Shown here piece by piece: positions 43,322-56,322 of a stretch of 64,000 bases of DNA (position 1 is the first letter of the stretch; every line of letters starts with the position of its first letter). Under the pieces are notes generated by a model. The model was not told the DNA's origin. It saw only the letters and a program-made list of their open reading frames with translations, and did no database searches. Location: contig OU612071.1 in NCBI GenBank assembly GCA_914767715.1, positions 24,239,681 to 24,303,680 of the forward strand, read 5' to 3'. The position numbers and the translations under genes are program-made. The DNA comes from Membranipora membranacea. Taxonomy: Eukaryota > Bryozoa > Gymnolaemata > Cheilostomatida > Membraniporidae.

Positions 43322-43975
43322 ATCTCGATCGCCAAGCACTGCCATGACATTAACGCTAGCATCAGCAAGTATGTAAGAGAGGAACACCCAGAGACCCTAA
43401 TCTAGCAAAACAACTGGCATGAATTAAAACAGCTAGAAAAAAATCCTTACAGAAGATGTCTAAGGAGCCAAAAAGAGACCATGGATGGACATGGCACAAT
43501 GAGCTTGATGACAAGCCCCATGCTTTCAGAGTACATGCAAAATTCTGCCTGAAGAATTCTAATGGAAGTACAAAAAATTTCCGTAGAGCTTTTGTCAACT
43601 GTATGAAACACTATCAGGGTGATCACACCAACTGCCTCGGTATCGCTCGCTGCAAAACTTGCAAAACTGACCCAGCAGCAGGATGGTTTTTTAACCCCAC
43701 AAAGAGGCCAATATTAAGTGTCCAACTACTAAGAGACGCTCTAGAAAAGTCCCACAGTACAAGAACGCCCATCAGTATGTTGAGGACATGTCCACAACGC
43801 ATGTGCAAAGCTTCAATACAACACTCAATGTCGTACATGACAAAAGGATCAGTTTTGGGCGTGGAACGTACAATGCCAAAACAGCAATGGCTGTCGGGTT
43901 TTGGAACGAGGGCAAAGAAAAATTTAGCAAATGTGTATGTAACCATTTTAAGATAAGTAATTTTTATTTCTGAAT
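43322..43975 (+). pseudogene. Transposase-like pseudogene with Cys cluster and SFN block
   Basis: Three overlapping frames give a continuous similarity: HDINASISKYVREEHPETL (then TAG at 43403), NWHELKQLEK, then from 43450 HAFRVHAKFCLKNSNG with HTNCLGIARCKTCKTDP, and in a further frame MSTTHVQSFNTTLN with KTAMAVGFWNEGKE. The arrangement WHxxK, a Cys-rich turn, then SFN followed by a helix with WNE resembles the C-terminal half of RNase H-like transposase-derived proteins found in many invertebrates. One stop and two frameshifts make it inactive. Exact superfamily uncertain. Confidence 0.5.
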
Positions 43976-44539
43976 TTTTATAACTCGATAATTTTCAATG
44001 ATAACTGTTTTTGTGAATTGCTTAGAGATGTCCAAACAACTCTGAAAATTTGACTTGACTTTTTCACTTCTATATTTAATTCATCTGGTCTTGATCCTAT
44101 ATCTTATGAGAAAACATTACATTATTATGTGCTGGTATAAAACTACAACCTTATAGAAATCTGCCTTCTGCGACAGATCTACTTTAAACTACCTTAATCT
44201 AAGAACAAATAATTTAGGTGTTTATCTGCGACCTTTCAAACGTAGCGTGCCTAATCTTACAAAAAGGAAAGTCCTAACAGTGCCGAAAGCCAGAGTGAGA
44301 GCTGCAGCCAACTATTACGACTGTGATCACCAGAACCACAGCCAGCGCCAGAGCGGCAAAACTACAGTCGAGAGATAAGTCAGTTACGATTTTATCATTT
44401 GAGAACGTTCAGATAGCTTATGTAGGGACTACATTGCTGGCATAGACCATAAGCCATTTTTTGAACTCACAGAATGTAGGATGGTGTATTATGAGTGATT
44501 CTTCACCACAGGAAGTAGTGAATCACACATTAATCTACT

Positions 44540-45500
44540 GCAGCAGACTAATCAAATTTGTAATCAGAATCCAACCCTGATCTTTTTTCTTCTCAGTAAC
44601 AACCAGTGCCAGCTATATAATTGTAGCCTCTTGTACTGATCTTATGGAATAGTTCTCACTCCTTTGTTAATGAGCGTAAAAATAGTGTAAAACGAAACTT
44701 AAACTTCCCGCCTACTTGGGCGTATCATGCTCGTTAGAAAAAGTACAACATAAAACACGGCAAATGAGGTTGGAGCGCTCTCGCTCAAACTTGTAAAAAA
44801 AACCTGCAATAAAGGCTGAGAGATCTACACTGTATAACACAACAATCAAGGAGATGATCAGCAAATACAACAACAATGTGAGAGTAGAACTGGCGTTATG
44901 ATGACGGTGGCCTCTCAAGGATTTATGAGGTGAGGTTGGGGATCGACTCCATGCTGAAGGATATTCAAGTTGCCAAAAATGAACTGATGTGTAATATTAA
45001 TGAATGAAGTCCGAGATGTACTGAGTTTCCGGGAATAAAAAAAGCTTCGTTGATCATCAACATGAACCGATGAGGAAAAAAGAGACTGCATCAATATAAA
45101 AACAGCTGGTGCCTACTTATCATCAGCCAGACAGAATAGCTTCACTCTCAGAAGAGGTATACAGTCGAGGGTGCTGTGGGATGGAGCAATCAACCTTAAA
45201 AGCCCCCTCAATGGTCACAGCAGAGATATTTCAGGTGTGAAAAAAAAATCAAAACTTGAATCAAAACCGGGATTAGTTTAATACAGAAAAAAGCAGACCA
45301 AAAATCTCAGGGTAGGGTGGAGGGTGGCCTGCTCAAAGGGGAAACCCTGATAGTCACACCGTTGTGGCCAATTTGTGCAAGCTTATCAAAATAGCAACTC
45401 AATTCTATTGTTTAGAAGTGCAATATAGAGTTGTCCTCCACTATTAAATGAGAGGATAACCCTTGGCGAACCTGACTTTTACTTCGGAGCAAAGAAGAAA
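44540..45500 (+). repeat. Repeat R5+R1, copy 4
   Basis: Second full copy of the 40860-41745 unit with TATATAA at 44614-44620. It has extra insertions (for example 45165-45215) and a long G run nearby (45538-45550). Confidence 0.75.
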
Positions 45501-48290
45501 AGAGGTTTAAATCTTAACACTATCACCTATAATTGAGGGGGGGGGGGGGTGTTCGCCAAAGTGGAGTGTCAATATCGGAGGGAGAAAACAATGACTCAAT
45601 GATGGTGATGATGATTTTAAGCAGTAAACACTTAGCCCATTAGGTGTCAGTGCTGATATGAAGCCTCAGTTTATCATCATTGAGCTATACAGAATTCAAT
45701 GAGGGCGCTCTCCACGTGTAACAGCAGTAGTGGTACATTGTTCACCATGTCACACCTGTTACAAAAACTTTAAGATCTTTGCTATGATGACCTCAGCGAT
45801 AGAAAGCCCTCAAAGCTGTTATGTTTGTTTCCAAAGCTGTTCGCAGAAATTAAATTGAAACTAATTGCTAATTGTTTAAATAGATTAGATGTAAACTGCC
45901 CGCAATGACAGCGATACCAGTCTGACCAGAGAACGTATACTTTCTATGGTCTCTGGTCTTACTGCACATAACTCACCAGTATTTCATAATACTGAGCCGT
46001 GATGGGTAACTCTGTATAAAATCAACACATCTTTTTTCGTTGACATCTCATAGTCGTCACACTTGATTACTTGCTGTAAATAAAAACATTATCACACCAT
46101 TATTGTGGAAAATATCTTGATTTAGAAGTTGTAGTTGTGATCCTGACCCAGTAATTTTATATTGTGTCAGGTTCAGATCCACAAGTCCATTTACTGAATA
46201 TTTCAGGTAGACTCTTAATTGTTTATGCAACACTGCACAACCTGATATGTGTAAAATCTGTAAATCATGAGTTTAACTATCCAGGTTGGTCATCATATAC
46301 TTGTTCTATCTAACGATAGTCTCCGCAAGAGGACAAGATGGGGGAGACAGGCAACGACAGTTGAATGTTTTTATAAACCGTAAAACAGTATTATATAGAG
46401 GCGCAACATTCTTTTACCATATAGGCTAATGAGTGTTTAGGGACAAGGTCAATTGACTAATCTGCAATATTTGACATAGAATCGTTTGAACTAGGCAGAG
46501 AAGGGTGTTGGTTTAGAGCTTGAGGCTCAAAGTAATATTCCTATCACCTCAGACCTACTGACTGTTTGTGAACCATTGACTATACATATTTTATAGCTGA
46601 TCTACATAATCAGTCTCCATAGGACGATGTAGAGTTTCATTTACCAATGAGAATACGGGTCTTACTGGGGGATTGTACAATACTAACATGTGCCTCCACC
46701 TGCAAAAGACAAGAAATATGAATGAAGCTGAAGCTTTCTTTTATTATAATGATTCAAAGCATGTTTGAGGTCACTAGTTTTGACAGCACTCATGCAATGA
46801 AATAAGTGGAATTGATCTTTGCAAGTTGTCTTCTTTTTTCTCATGTGGGAATAACTTAGTAACAACAAGTAATGTGAGTGGAATTAGGGAGGGTGGAAGC
46901 GAGGATTTTAAATGATTTGGTCGAACTGCTGTAGGCCTATAGTCAAAGCATCTGGATGTAGGCCTCTACCACAACATGGAGCCAGGTGGGGAGCTTACAG
47001 TGTTTGCAAACCTCTTGGCACTCCCTACATGTGCGCTTACAGTAACAGTACAGAATATATACTTCAATTTAAGACCAACTCTACCAGTAGGGAACAGTCA
47101 GATTAAAATGGCTTTATTTGGGTTTTTATAGGTCCAAGTTGTTTGTGTGTTCTGATCAGCAGACTGGCGATTGGATAACGATTTTGTTTCAAACCTTGCA
47201 AAATGTGATTTAACTAGACATACCATACCATCACATACACAATCATTTGCTGTTGCTATTGGAAGAATTTATTAGTTATCCTTGTTGTTTCATAAAAGAG
47301 ACTTTAATGTTATACAACACATAAAGCAAATCTTAATATCTGAAAATATCCTCGAACCGTTTGTATTGCCAAAAATTGACTCATTACAAATATCCAAAGC
47401 TTGATTTTCATGTACCAGAATCGAAGAATTAAGCTGTGGGTATACAGAGCGATGTAATCACAGGCCGATGACATGTCTAGACATGCTCAGCCGATCTCAC
47501 ACTGCTATACAGGCCTATGAGTTAGTACACGATGGTCTAGTGAGTCATAGTGGGGTCATAAATCAGGTGCCTAGATTGACCAATAAACTCCCTCAGTTCA
47601 ATCGATTGACCAATGATATTTAATGGGCGTGTTAACAAATGACCGGATATAGATGTCATATTAAATCCGGGTCTTTGTCACTTCGAATCTTCACCAAATA
47701 AAATTTCAGTCTTCTGTAAAACTGATTTTCCTATGCTATACTATGGATGTCATGTCAGGACAGCTTCCATTTCCAAGTGATACAGCTATTACCTTCCATA
47801 TTTTCACTACAGCACCACTCCTATCTTTGTAGTTATGGTCTTTTTTATCATAAATAGGAGGATGTGATTTTACTACAGATATTATCAACTCCTCCATTTT
47901 TGATAGCCTGTCACAATTTGATAGATGACGTGTTTAACCGCGTAATTGTTGAAGCAAGCAATCAACAACCAATCAGCATAGAGGATCGTCCAGATCACTC
48001 GGGCAAACGACCAACAAGTTCGATGTCAACTCAACTCGAGTAATCACTCGTGCAGATCTACCGATTAACCACTCGTGACCCCAAATCGATGTAAAAATCG
48101 CCCTGTGTAGCTACAACTTTAGTTTTGTTTCAATGAAAGTTTCATAAGGGTGATAAACATGGGTTTATTGCAACCATTTAAGATTTGTACATCCACTAAT
48201 TCTGACATGCACTCTCGGATTGTGCAAGTTTTGAAACCATGCCATCACTTTCCCTTTTGCTGGCAGCGATTTTGAAAATGAGCCATTAAT
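45501..48290. other. Unassigned stretch
   Basis: No gene or shared repeat recognised in 2.8 kb. Short ORFs (46683-46868 minus, 46912-47106 plus) have no motifs. A 9-bp inverted repeat (GACCAGAGA/TCTCTGGTC) lies near 45926-45958. Confidence 0.25.
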
Positions 48291-49829
48291 CTCGCAACTT
48301 TTCTTGACTTTTTGTCGGCATTCAACACAATACATGTACCAGATTTAATCTCAGAACTATCTCATCTTGACTCGAATGTAACTGAATGTGTATACAGTTT
48401 TCTAACCAAGCTTACTCAAAGAACAATAGCTGACGGCTTAACGCCCACACGGATCATGACTAGCACTGGCACTCTCCAGGGTTGTTGCTTATCCCCCCTT
48501 CTGATTTCTATGTATATACAAATAAGATTACCTCTGATTTGAGTAATGTATCTTGCAGATGCCACCTGCATCATTGGCTGCATAGGCAATCAGTCAGATC
48601 TTCATTCCTATTTTGATGAGATTAGTAGAATATCTAAGCCATGCAGTGATTTGAATCTTGAATCTTGAAATTAAATTGAGTTATTTCGTCAGTATGGATC
48701 TTATTCTGGAGGCTAGCGTTTGGATATTCTCGCAACATTTTGCACAAACTATAAAGCATTGCATGGACCATTTTTGGGTAAATCTGAAATGAGCAAGGCT
48801 TTGTCGGCAGGAAGAGACCATTGCTCCATTGTAATCTTATTTAAACAGAGCAAACAAGCACAGCTGCCTGAAATGAAAATCACTCGTTTTCACGTCATGG
48901 ATTGTGTTGTACAGCGGTTCTTATAATATTTTCTTTGACATGGGCTCATAACAGAAATAATGGTTGTTTTGATTACCGGTCTGAACTCATCAAATAGTGT
49001 GCATTCAAATTATTAAACTTTCTTTGAACTTTTATGTCATCAACAGACTTAGTGACATAGTCATTTATTTGCAAAATTTGTCATCTAACCACAATAGTCA
49101 CTGATATTACTGTATTTCCCTAACAACAGGCTCATCACAAATCGACTGGACTAGTTGTGCTGTGCATGAGTAGGCAACTCAATAATGTTAACTTATAACC
49201 CCCAAACCTAACAGACCAAGTAACCCTGAAGACTTATTTTTCATGCAAATGCAAGTGTGATAGCTGTCTTAATCTGATTTCAAGCTCAAAAATGATACCA
49301 AGAAACCTGTTCCCTTTACAAACACTTTAAACCCTATACTAAGACACAAGAATTGATGTTTTCAACTCAGCTTGTCAAACCTAATACTACAGCAGCTGTT
49401 TTTTAATGGTACCGATATTACTATTGTGAAAAAGTGAGATATCTTGGCATCACAGTTGATGAAAATTTACGTTTTCAAGAACATGTGCAATCAATGATGG
49501 CAACAGCCTCGCAAATGAGGTATATTGTATAAAGTTTTGTGTACCTCAGTTCCAAGCCTCTTTCTAATATGTTATTTAAAAGTTATATTGTATCTCTACA
49601 ATACTCTCAAAACTTACTTACATCAATCTATGCAAGTGATAAGAAGCACATATGTAAACTTGTTAAAGGCGCTATTAAGCTAGGTATCGAGCACCCTGAT
49701 GTCGATGCTCTGATGACCACTCAAACTAAGACACTCACACTCAGATACATACACAATGAAGACCACTTTATAAATGAGTTCCTAAATAAATGCTCTTCAG
49801 GACGTTACCGCACCATTAAAGTGGCTTGA
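48291..49829 (+). pseudogene. LINE reverse transcriptase, decayed and interrupted
   Basis: The first part (48291-48542) has RT motif A (FLDFLSAFNTI) and motif B (STGTLQGCCLSPLL). Motif C follows in another frame at about 48546 as VMYLADATCIIG, where the usual YADD is lost. After about 740 bp without similarity, the RT thumb and C-terminus reappear (VRYLGITVDENLRF at 49434, then 49539-49829). The order matches Rex/CR1/Jockey-type LINE ORF2. The loss of the catalytic Asp pair, frameshifts and the insertion make it inactive. Confidence 0.8.
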
Positions 49830-52200
49830 CGGGTATATAAGGCCCAGTCAATGTAAAGCGATCACCAAGCCATATCAAATTCAAATCGGGTTAGCAGCAT
49901 TCAAATTCCTCCGGCTTTTTCGGAAATAAGAGGAGCAGTAGTGATTTTTTTTAATGGGAATCGGATGTACTAATGCGGAATTGTGTGATACTCTTGCCCT
50001 ATAAAGTTTTATTCCAAAAATCACATTGGAAAGTGGTGAAAATACATCAAAACTGCCCAGTCCCAATGATTTCAAATCATCCGCTTCAAATTATACGGGC
50101 TCTTATTGGTCAATTTTGAAGTCTATGATTGATGAGTCAGAGGTTGCCTAGATACCGTTGTCATGATTGAAATTGGCCGTTGTAATAAAATCCTATAATC
50201 CCAGGTGTGATGAGCCAACATAACAATAGCTATATCATACCTGCTATTCCACTTTATTTATAGGTGTCTGCAAATCACAATTTCTTATATAAGGCACTTG
50301 ACCACTTGAGAAAAATATCAAGTGCTTGATATGTAAAACCCGAATGCAACGTCAACTGGCCAGTCTCCGCCTCTAATTACACTGATCAGCCAATGGTCTT
50401 GCCTGTCACTACACATGATTAATCCCCATGCACCCCCTTGCCCGCACTCCACTTTAAGTACAGAGTTGCCTAGGGCCGAGACTGCTTTTATGACATCTGA
50501 TTCACACACTAAACAATATTCTTGTTTGACTTGTACCACAGAGACCTGATTTTTCTATGTATTGTCTTCTGCCAGTGTATACACCGAATTTCACGGATTT
50601 ATTGTCAGTGATAGCAATAAATCCTTCCATCCAACATCTTGTAAGGAAAATGATCACCACTTTGATCAGCTTGAGAAATTCTAACAGGGAAAATTTGGTA
50701 CCCGCCTAACCGTCTGACTAATATGGTACAATAGCACCTGCCTAGCACCGAATAAAGCGCTGTAAATCTAGTTCGATAAGCATAGACAGTCTAGGGTAAA
50801 GATAGCTGGTAATTTGAGGATATGCAGCATGAGGAACATTCTAGTTGATCAAAATATTACATCCTAAAAGATAACTAGCTGCTAACAATCAAGCACTGGT
50901 CTAAAACAAATGGTGACAATGTTGGGGAAATACTATGAAATTACTCAACTACATCTCAATATTAGAACTGAAATCAAACTCACAGCTCAGTGAAGATGAG
51001 TCATACTATGGAATTATCTGTAGGTATAGCCTGCAGTCAGTCACATGTTCTAAGTTCTCAACTATGGATATCAGACCCAAATCTTCAGTGTACATTCAAG
51101 TAGGCCTACTGCAATCTACAAATATCAAAATGGTTTGTCTTAGTTGAAATACTAGTGAAACAGTTCTCAAAACTTGTGAACATGGATTTTAGGCTTCTAC
51201 AGCAGCAAGATTCATCTATGGTATCGACAGCAAACAAACAAGTACGACAGTTTAGTTAGTACCCAATCAGCCATAATTCTACCTAGCTGCTGATGTTAGA
51301 CACCACTAGTTGACAGCTGTGGTCATCACCAGGTGACAGCTAGATTTTATCCTCATCTTAGTGGGTGGCCTGATGCTGAGCATCAAGCTACCTTACAATT
51401 TGGTCTAGATAATGGTGTTACGACTTCTCTAATAAAGTACAGGTGAGATTAGCTGCGAAATCAATTCAAATTCAGTGCTATGCATCCCCCCCCAAATAGA
51501 AGAGTCAGCCTTGAGCTGTTTTGTTTAACATATTTTAGGTATGAGAATAATAACAATACTTTTTCCTACCTGCTGTCCTACAGCGATGTATTTCTTCGTA
51601 CACATCCTGTTAAACACACAACCATCAATGACTGCTGGATGAAAAAATCCACCTATGCCTGGCTCTCCTGTCATGTTCTTCTCTGTGTGTAGGAGAAAAC
51701 AGACATTCACAGTTTAATTGTTATGCTATTTGAACAACGCTATTCACATCTACACAGTAATCAAAAATACTTGCTTTAGTGTAATCAAAGTAATAGTAAT
51801 CTTTGGTGTAATGAATGAAAGACAAGATTATGTAACATTATGACGATGACAAAAGCCAATTCATGAGATGTTAGGCCAAAATTCATTGAAATCCTAACAA
51901 GCTATTCTCAGCTATTTTTTTCTTTTTCATAGAAAACCAACCACTGATAAGTAAGTTGAAAACATAAGACTCATATTGTTGATGTCAACATAAAAACCAT
52001 GCTGGTGATTTGTGCAGCTTCAAAATATCTATAGTATGATTGAAGTAATCAGTTATATCTGAGCCTATTCTACCCTATCTAATGTAGGCCTATACCCCAA
52101 AGCCACACCATGCCTTTATAATTTTACTAGCTTCAGGCTCTGTTCATTTGGAGGGAAATCAACTCAGTTTTCCCACTCTTCTTTCTGCTAATTTTATATC
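49830..52200. other. Unassigned stretch
   Basis: No domain or shared repeat recognised. ORFs at 50935-51147 and 51480-51692 lack motifs. Confidence 0.2.
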
Positions 52201-52215
52201 AGCCTTCTTGTAACA

Positions 52216-52440
52216 ATCTAATTGTCGGCAACTTCAATCTTCCAGATATTGACTGGAGTAACCATTCTCCAAGATCCTGCATTACACAAATCTTTGCTTA
52301 ACCTTGTAGATTCCTCTGACTTAGAACAAAATATCTGAGGATCAACTCACAGACATGGCAATACGCTAGATCTAGTCCTGACCAATCTGGCTACTCAGAC
52401 CACCACCTTATAACCTTCGAACTCTACGCCAAAGCCCCTG
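52216..52440 (+). pseudogene. LINE endonuclease fragment
   Basis: The frame includes LIVGNFNLPDIDWSNHSP (the GDFN-type catalytic block of APE-like endonucleases), then after a break THRHGNTLDLVLTN and SDHHLITFEL, the family's C-terminal active-site blocks (SDH). Stops at 52298 and 52335 and a short deletion break it. A further weak match (KQSKYCDFLVNCDYKSY, about 52645-52695) may be the linker after the endonuclease. Confidence 0.75.
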
Positions 52441-55400
52441 TTTCTCACGCCATAAGTAACAACAACACCCTCCCATATCATATTCATATTCATACCATAT
52501 TCAAAAATGCAAAAGTTTCTGAGATTAGATAGAAAACTCAAACCATCCCCTTTGATATCCATGCAGAGAAACGGTTTGGGAGATATCACATAGGCAAAAC
52601 CTAGCCGACAGTATACTGATGAAAACCTAGACAGGGCTCGTAAACAATCAAAATACTGTGATTTCCTTGTTAACTGTGATTACAAATCGTATATAACAGC
52701 ATGCATGAAATAAACATTTAAATAATCAGAGGAACAGCTCCGGCTTGTAAGCTTCAAAATGAGCCCAAAAACAGCTCAATTGGTCAATCAGGACTGAAGT
52801 TGTAACTTATCCAAGTAAGGCCTTGCTGACGCTCCCTCGAGGACCTTGCGCAGGGGGTTTGATCAATGAACTAGGTTTAGTTCATGTGTGATGTCATAGA
52901 CATACATTTTGCGTATATGCCTAGCATTAGAAACTTTGGAAACCAGTTGAAATCCACAATAGCTCCTGAGTAATTAGAGATTAAATAGAGATTAACTCAA
53001 AGCAAAAAGTCAAAGGATATTAACACATTTTTTGTGGTTTCACTTTGACAGTTCCATATACATAAAAATAACGAATATTGCTCAAAAACCCTGATGTGAC
53101 CTTACACCCAGGCTTTCCGATATAATGAGCGATTATTGAAAGGGTCTACTTCAATACCTCATAACACAGCTTGTCATGAGGTCTAGTTTTCAACCTATTT
53201 AAACCAATTGCATTCATTTTTAACTGTATTACAAAGTCACACTCTGTGAAACACTAGCTAGAATGGGGCAAATTACACTTATCACATAATAATTAACAAC
53301 AAAAACAAAATTTTAAGAGCTTCAGCGAGTTGGGTGCGGCAGTGTGACGCAGGCAGGAGACTTTCAGGGTCCCCCAGACCAACCCAGCGTGCAAGGTGAT
53401 GCACAACCAGATATAGAGCCCAGCCATCTTGTCATGTATGTCTCAAGCGACAGAGCAATTTAAGTCTGCCTGTAGTCTGATTATCTCTTGTACATTGCTG
53501 CCAAATTAAACCAGGATCAAACAACATTCAGACAGAAACATCAAAACCAGTCACACATCTATATGGTCTAATTTGTTACACAGGCAGCGTACCTGAGTTA
53601 TTTAGGCGTCAAACATGAACACGTTCTCTACACAATCCAAGCCAACAATGGGTCAATGACATGCAGCTGGGTTTTGAGGTACTGGAGCAAACGAACAAAC
53701 ATCATGGCCGACACCAATATAATTTTGGAAACACTGCGACAATGAGCAGTCAACACTAAACCCTCTTCACACTCCTACCAACCAGGCCCTTCCTCGAACC
53801 CACACCACCAGTAGCAATTTGTTATAAGCAGCAACAAAAAGCAGTTAAATAGTTATTTGCAACGGATAACCCATAAGTATTAGGCCTACTTCTTTGTGTG
53901 CAAATAATTTATAGATAGAAGATGAAAAAAATAGACAAACCAAGGAGTAAAAAAATATTTTCTCCTTGAACCAGGGAGAACTCTCCCTGCTTGAACAACA
54001 AAAATAAATACCATCTACTTAAATTCCACACTCTATATAGTTGTACAAATACTCACATGCACTAGACATTCGTCATCAACATGGTCGGAATACATTGTTA
54101 GGCCCTTTCTTCCAACCACCAGTCACACCTGCACCAACGAGTCATATCTTGACCAAGGAGTACTCCCTGTCTTGACTGATCCATGTGCCAGGTTAAAGTT
54201 CAGATATGTTCTGATCTATCTGATTGGTCAAAATATTCTTACAAAAATAATATAGAGGGCAGAGTGCAGACAACTCTTTAGAATTTCACTTTTTATAACT
54301 TTATTGTATTGCTTCTTTTGGGCTCCCTGCACACAAAGCTGTCTTCAATTTCTTCAGAGAAAATAGCGCAATCTTCAATTTTAAAACTTCCATCTTCAGA
54401 CTTAATTCTTCAAAACAACTGGACCGTGGTGTTATCTAAGCTCATTTCTGCTTAGAATGACCCATGTGCTTGAGTTTTGGTTTTGTTTTGATAGGCTGAC
54501 GAGTTTAAGTTTGTTATTGCTTGGAGTTGTACGTCCAAAACACCTAATCTGAATAGCTAATTCCAAATTGTTTGACTGAATTTCAGTCTAAAATCTTTTG
54601 TTGATTTTTCATTTAATCTGACTAATTCCTTTTTTCAACTTTAAAACACTCAATCTTCAATATTCAGTAAAATACGCCGGGAGCCCCTTCTTTGTAGATC
54701 AGGGAGTTTGTCCCCAACCCCATCATTACATTGTTTCAGGTTTAGATATTGTTTAGATAGTGTATGGATGTATGTGTATTTTAAACCACTTTTAAGTCAC
54801 TTTTGTCACTTTGCACAATACTCGAGGCTTGCATTGCCACCCGCTCACTAAAAAGTATTTGCATAAAAAGGCTAACTCCATTAACCCTCAATTTACATCT
54901 AACATATTTAAGACACACCTTCTACCGTCATATGCGTACACACATGTTAAGTTACCGTTCTTAAACTATATCTATTCAACCTATATAAGCTAAGAAGTCC
55001 ACTGATCACGCACAAGGCAGGAAGGGATGGATGAAAGTATCATATTATATCGCATTGACTTACCTGGAGTTTTCCTTCAATTATGAAGTTATGATGTTTC
55101 ATGCTTTGTTATTCCTATTGAATAATATACTATTTTTACAGCTCCCTACTTTTTGTGTTTTTCATTAAATTAAAAATGTTATTAACGTCCCATTTTAATG
55201 TTTGACGATGTCATGGGTTCTGTTGGGTCCAAATAATCGTACTGCACACACAATGGACTTAATCAGTGCTATAGTAACGACAACAGCTGGTGTCAGTTTT
55301 GACAAGGATTATAACAGCTGATTACTTATCACTCCTTGGTTTTAACTCTAGTGATATACAATCCAAAGTGCACAACATACAACACAACAATATTTAGGCA

Positions 55401-55543
55401 AGCAGACATATCAAGAAAGGGGTGTCATAGATTATTGTTATCTGTATTAAAACAGACTATCACTGTAGTCAAAAGAGCATACTCTCTGAAAATTTATGTT
55501 TTTTGAATCTCGAATATCAATAGATAAAGATAAGTCTTAAAAG
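52441..55543. other. Unassigned stretch
   Basis: About 3.1 kb with only short frames (52395-52589 minus, 54811-54993 plus). No repeat or domain recognised beyond the weak LINE linker near 52645. Confidence 0.2.
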
Positions 55544-56322
55544 ATGATTTTTTCCATTATAAAAAACAGTGCAGCTGTTGAGTATTATATTGATAGTATG
55601 TTTGAGGACTTGGTCCCTGATATACATGAAGTAGAGTTGTTTGAAGCCAATGTGACTGATGAATTCGCATTTAAATGCAAAGAATATCTGGTCGATGGTT
55701 GGCCAATATACAAGTAGTTAAGAGGTGAATTGAGGTGTTTACATACTTGTCGTCATAAGTTGTCTGTGCACAAAGGTTGTCTTATGTTTGCTGACAGACT
55801 TTACGTACCTGCTAGTTTGCGTAGTGCCTATATTGATAGAGCACATGCACTCACTCAACAGGTGGTCTGGTAGCTCAATATGATGTTTGTATCAAAGACA
55901 TGAGAGTTAAACATCAGCCTTGTCACGAAACTTCACTGCCAATGGGGCCTTGGATTGAGATCGCATCTGACGTTATGGTTTTCGAAAATAAATAGTACTG
56001 CATTCTTGTAGGCATTTATAGTAAGTGGATTGAGGCTGTGCCTATATCAGCGCAGACGAGTCTAAGGATTATAGGTGCCTTCAAGAAAGTATTTTGTACT
56101 CTTGCAGTCCCTAAAAACCTATGAGGTGACAATGGTCCGGGGTATAAAATTGCTGAATTCCGACAGTTTGGGAGTGACTATGGCTTTAGTCATGCAACGA
56201 GTAGCACTCGTTACCAACAATATAACGGTTTGGTTGAAACATCTGTAGGTGCTGTCAAGAGAATGTTTCGAAAATGCGGTGATCATGAGAAATGCATAAC
56301 GTCATATAAACACTCCCCAGGA
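55544..56322 (+). pseudogene. Second gypsy-type integrase relic, truncated by the satellite
   Basis: A Met frame (55544) runs to TAG at 55715, then stays in the same frame through LSVHKGCLMFADRLYVPASL, the linker and zinc-region start. After a frame change come the core blocks: MGPWIEIASDVMVF (first Asp), GIYSKWIEAVPIS, GDNGPGYKIAEF (second Asp), and NGLVETSVGAVKRMF (catalytic Glu). The zinc-binding Cys/His region carries a deletion. Stops occur at 55715, about 55870, 55993 and 56122. It differs from the minus-strand element in sequence, so it is another family. At 56323 the sequence passes directly into the 61-bp satellite. Confidence 0.85.

Noticed and set aside
45538-45550. G-quadruplex or special site at a long G run
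   Set aside because: A single homopolymer run without spaced G tracts; likely slippage.
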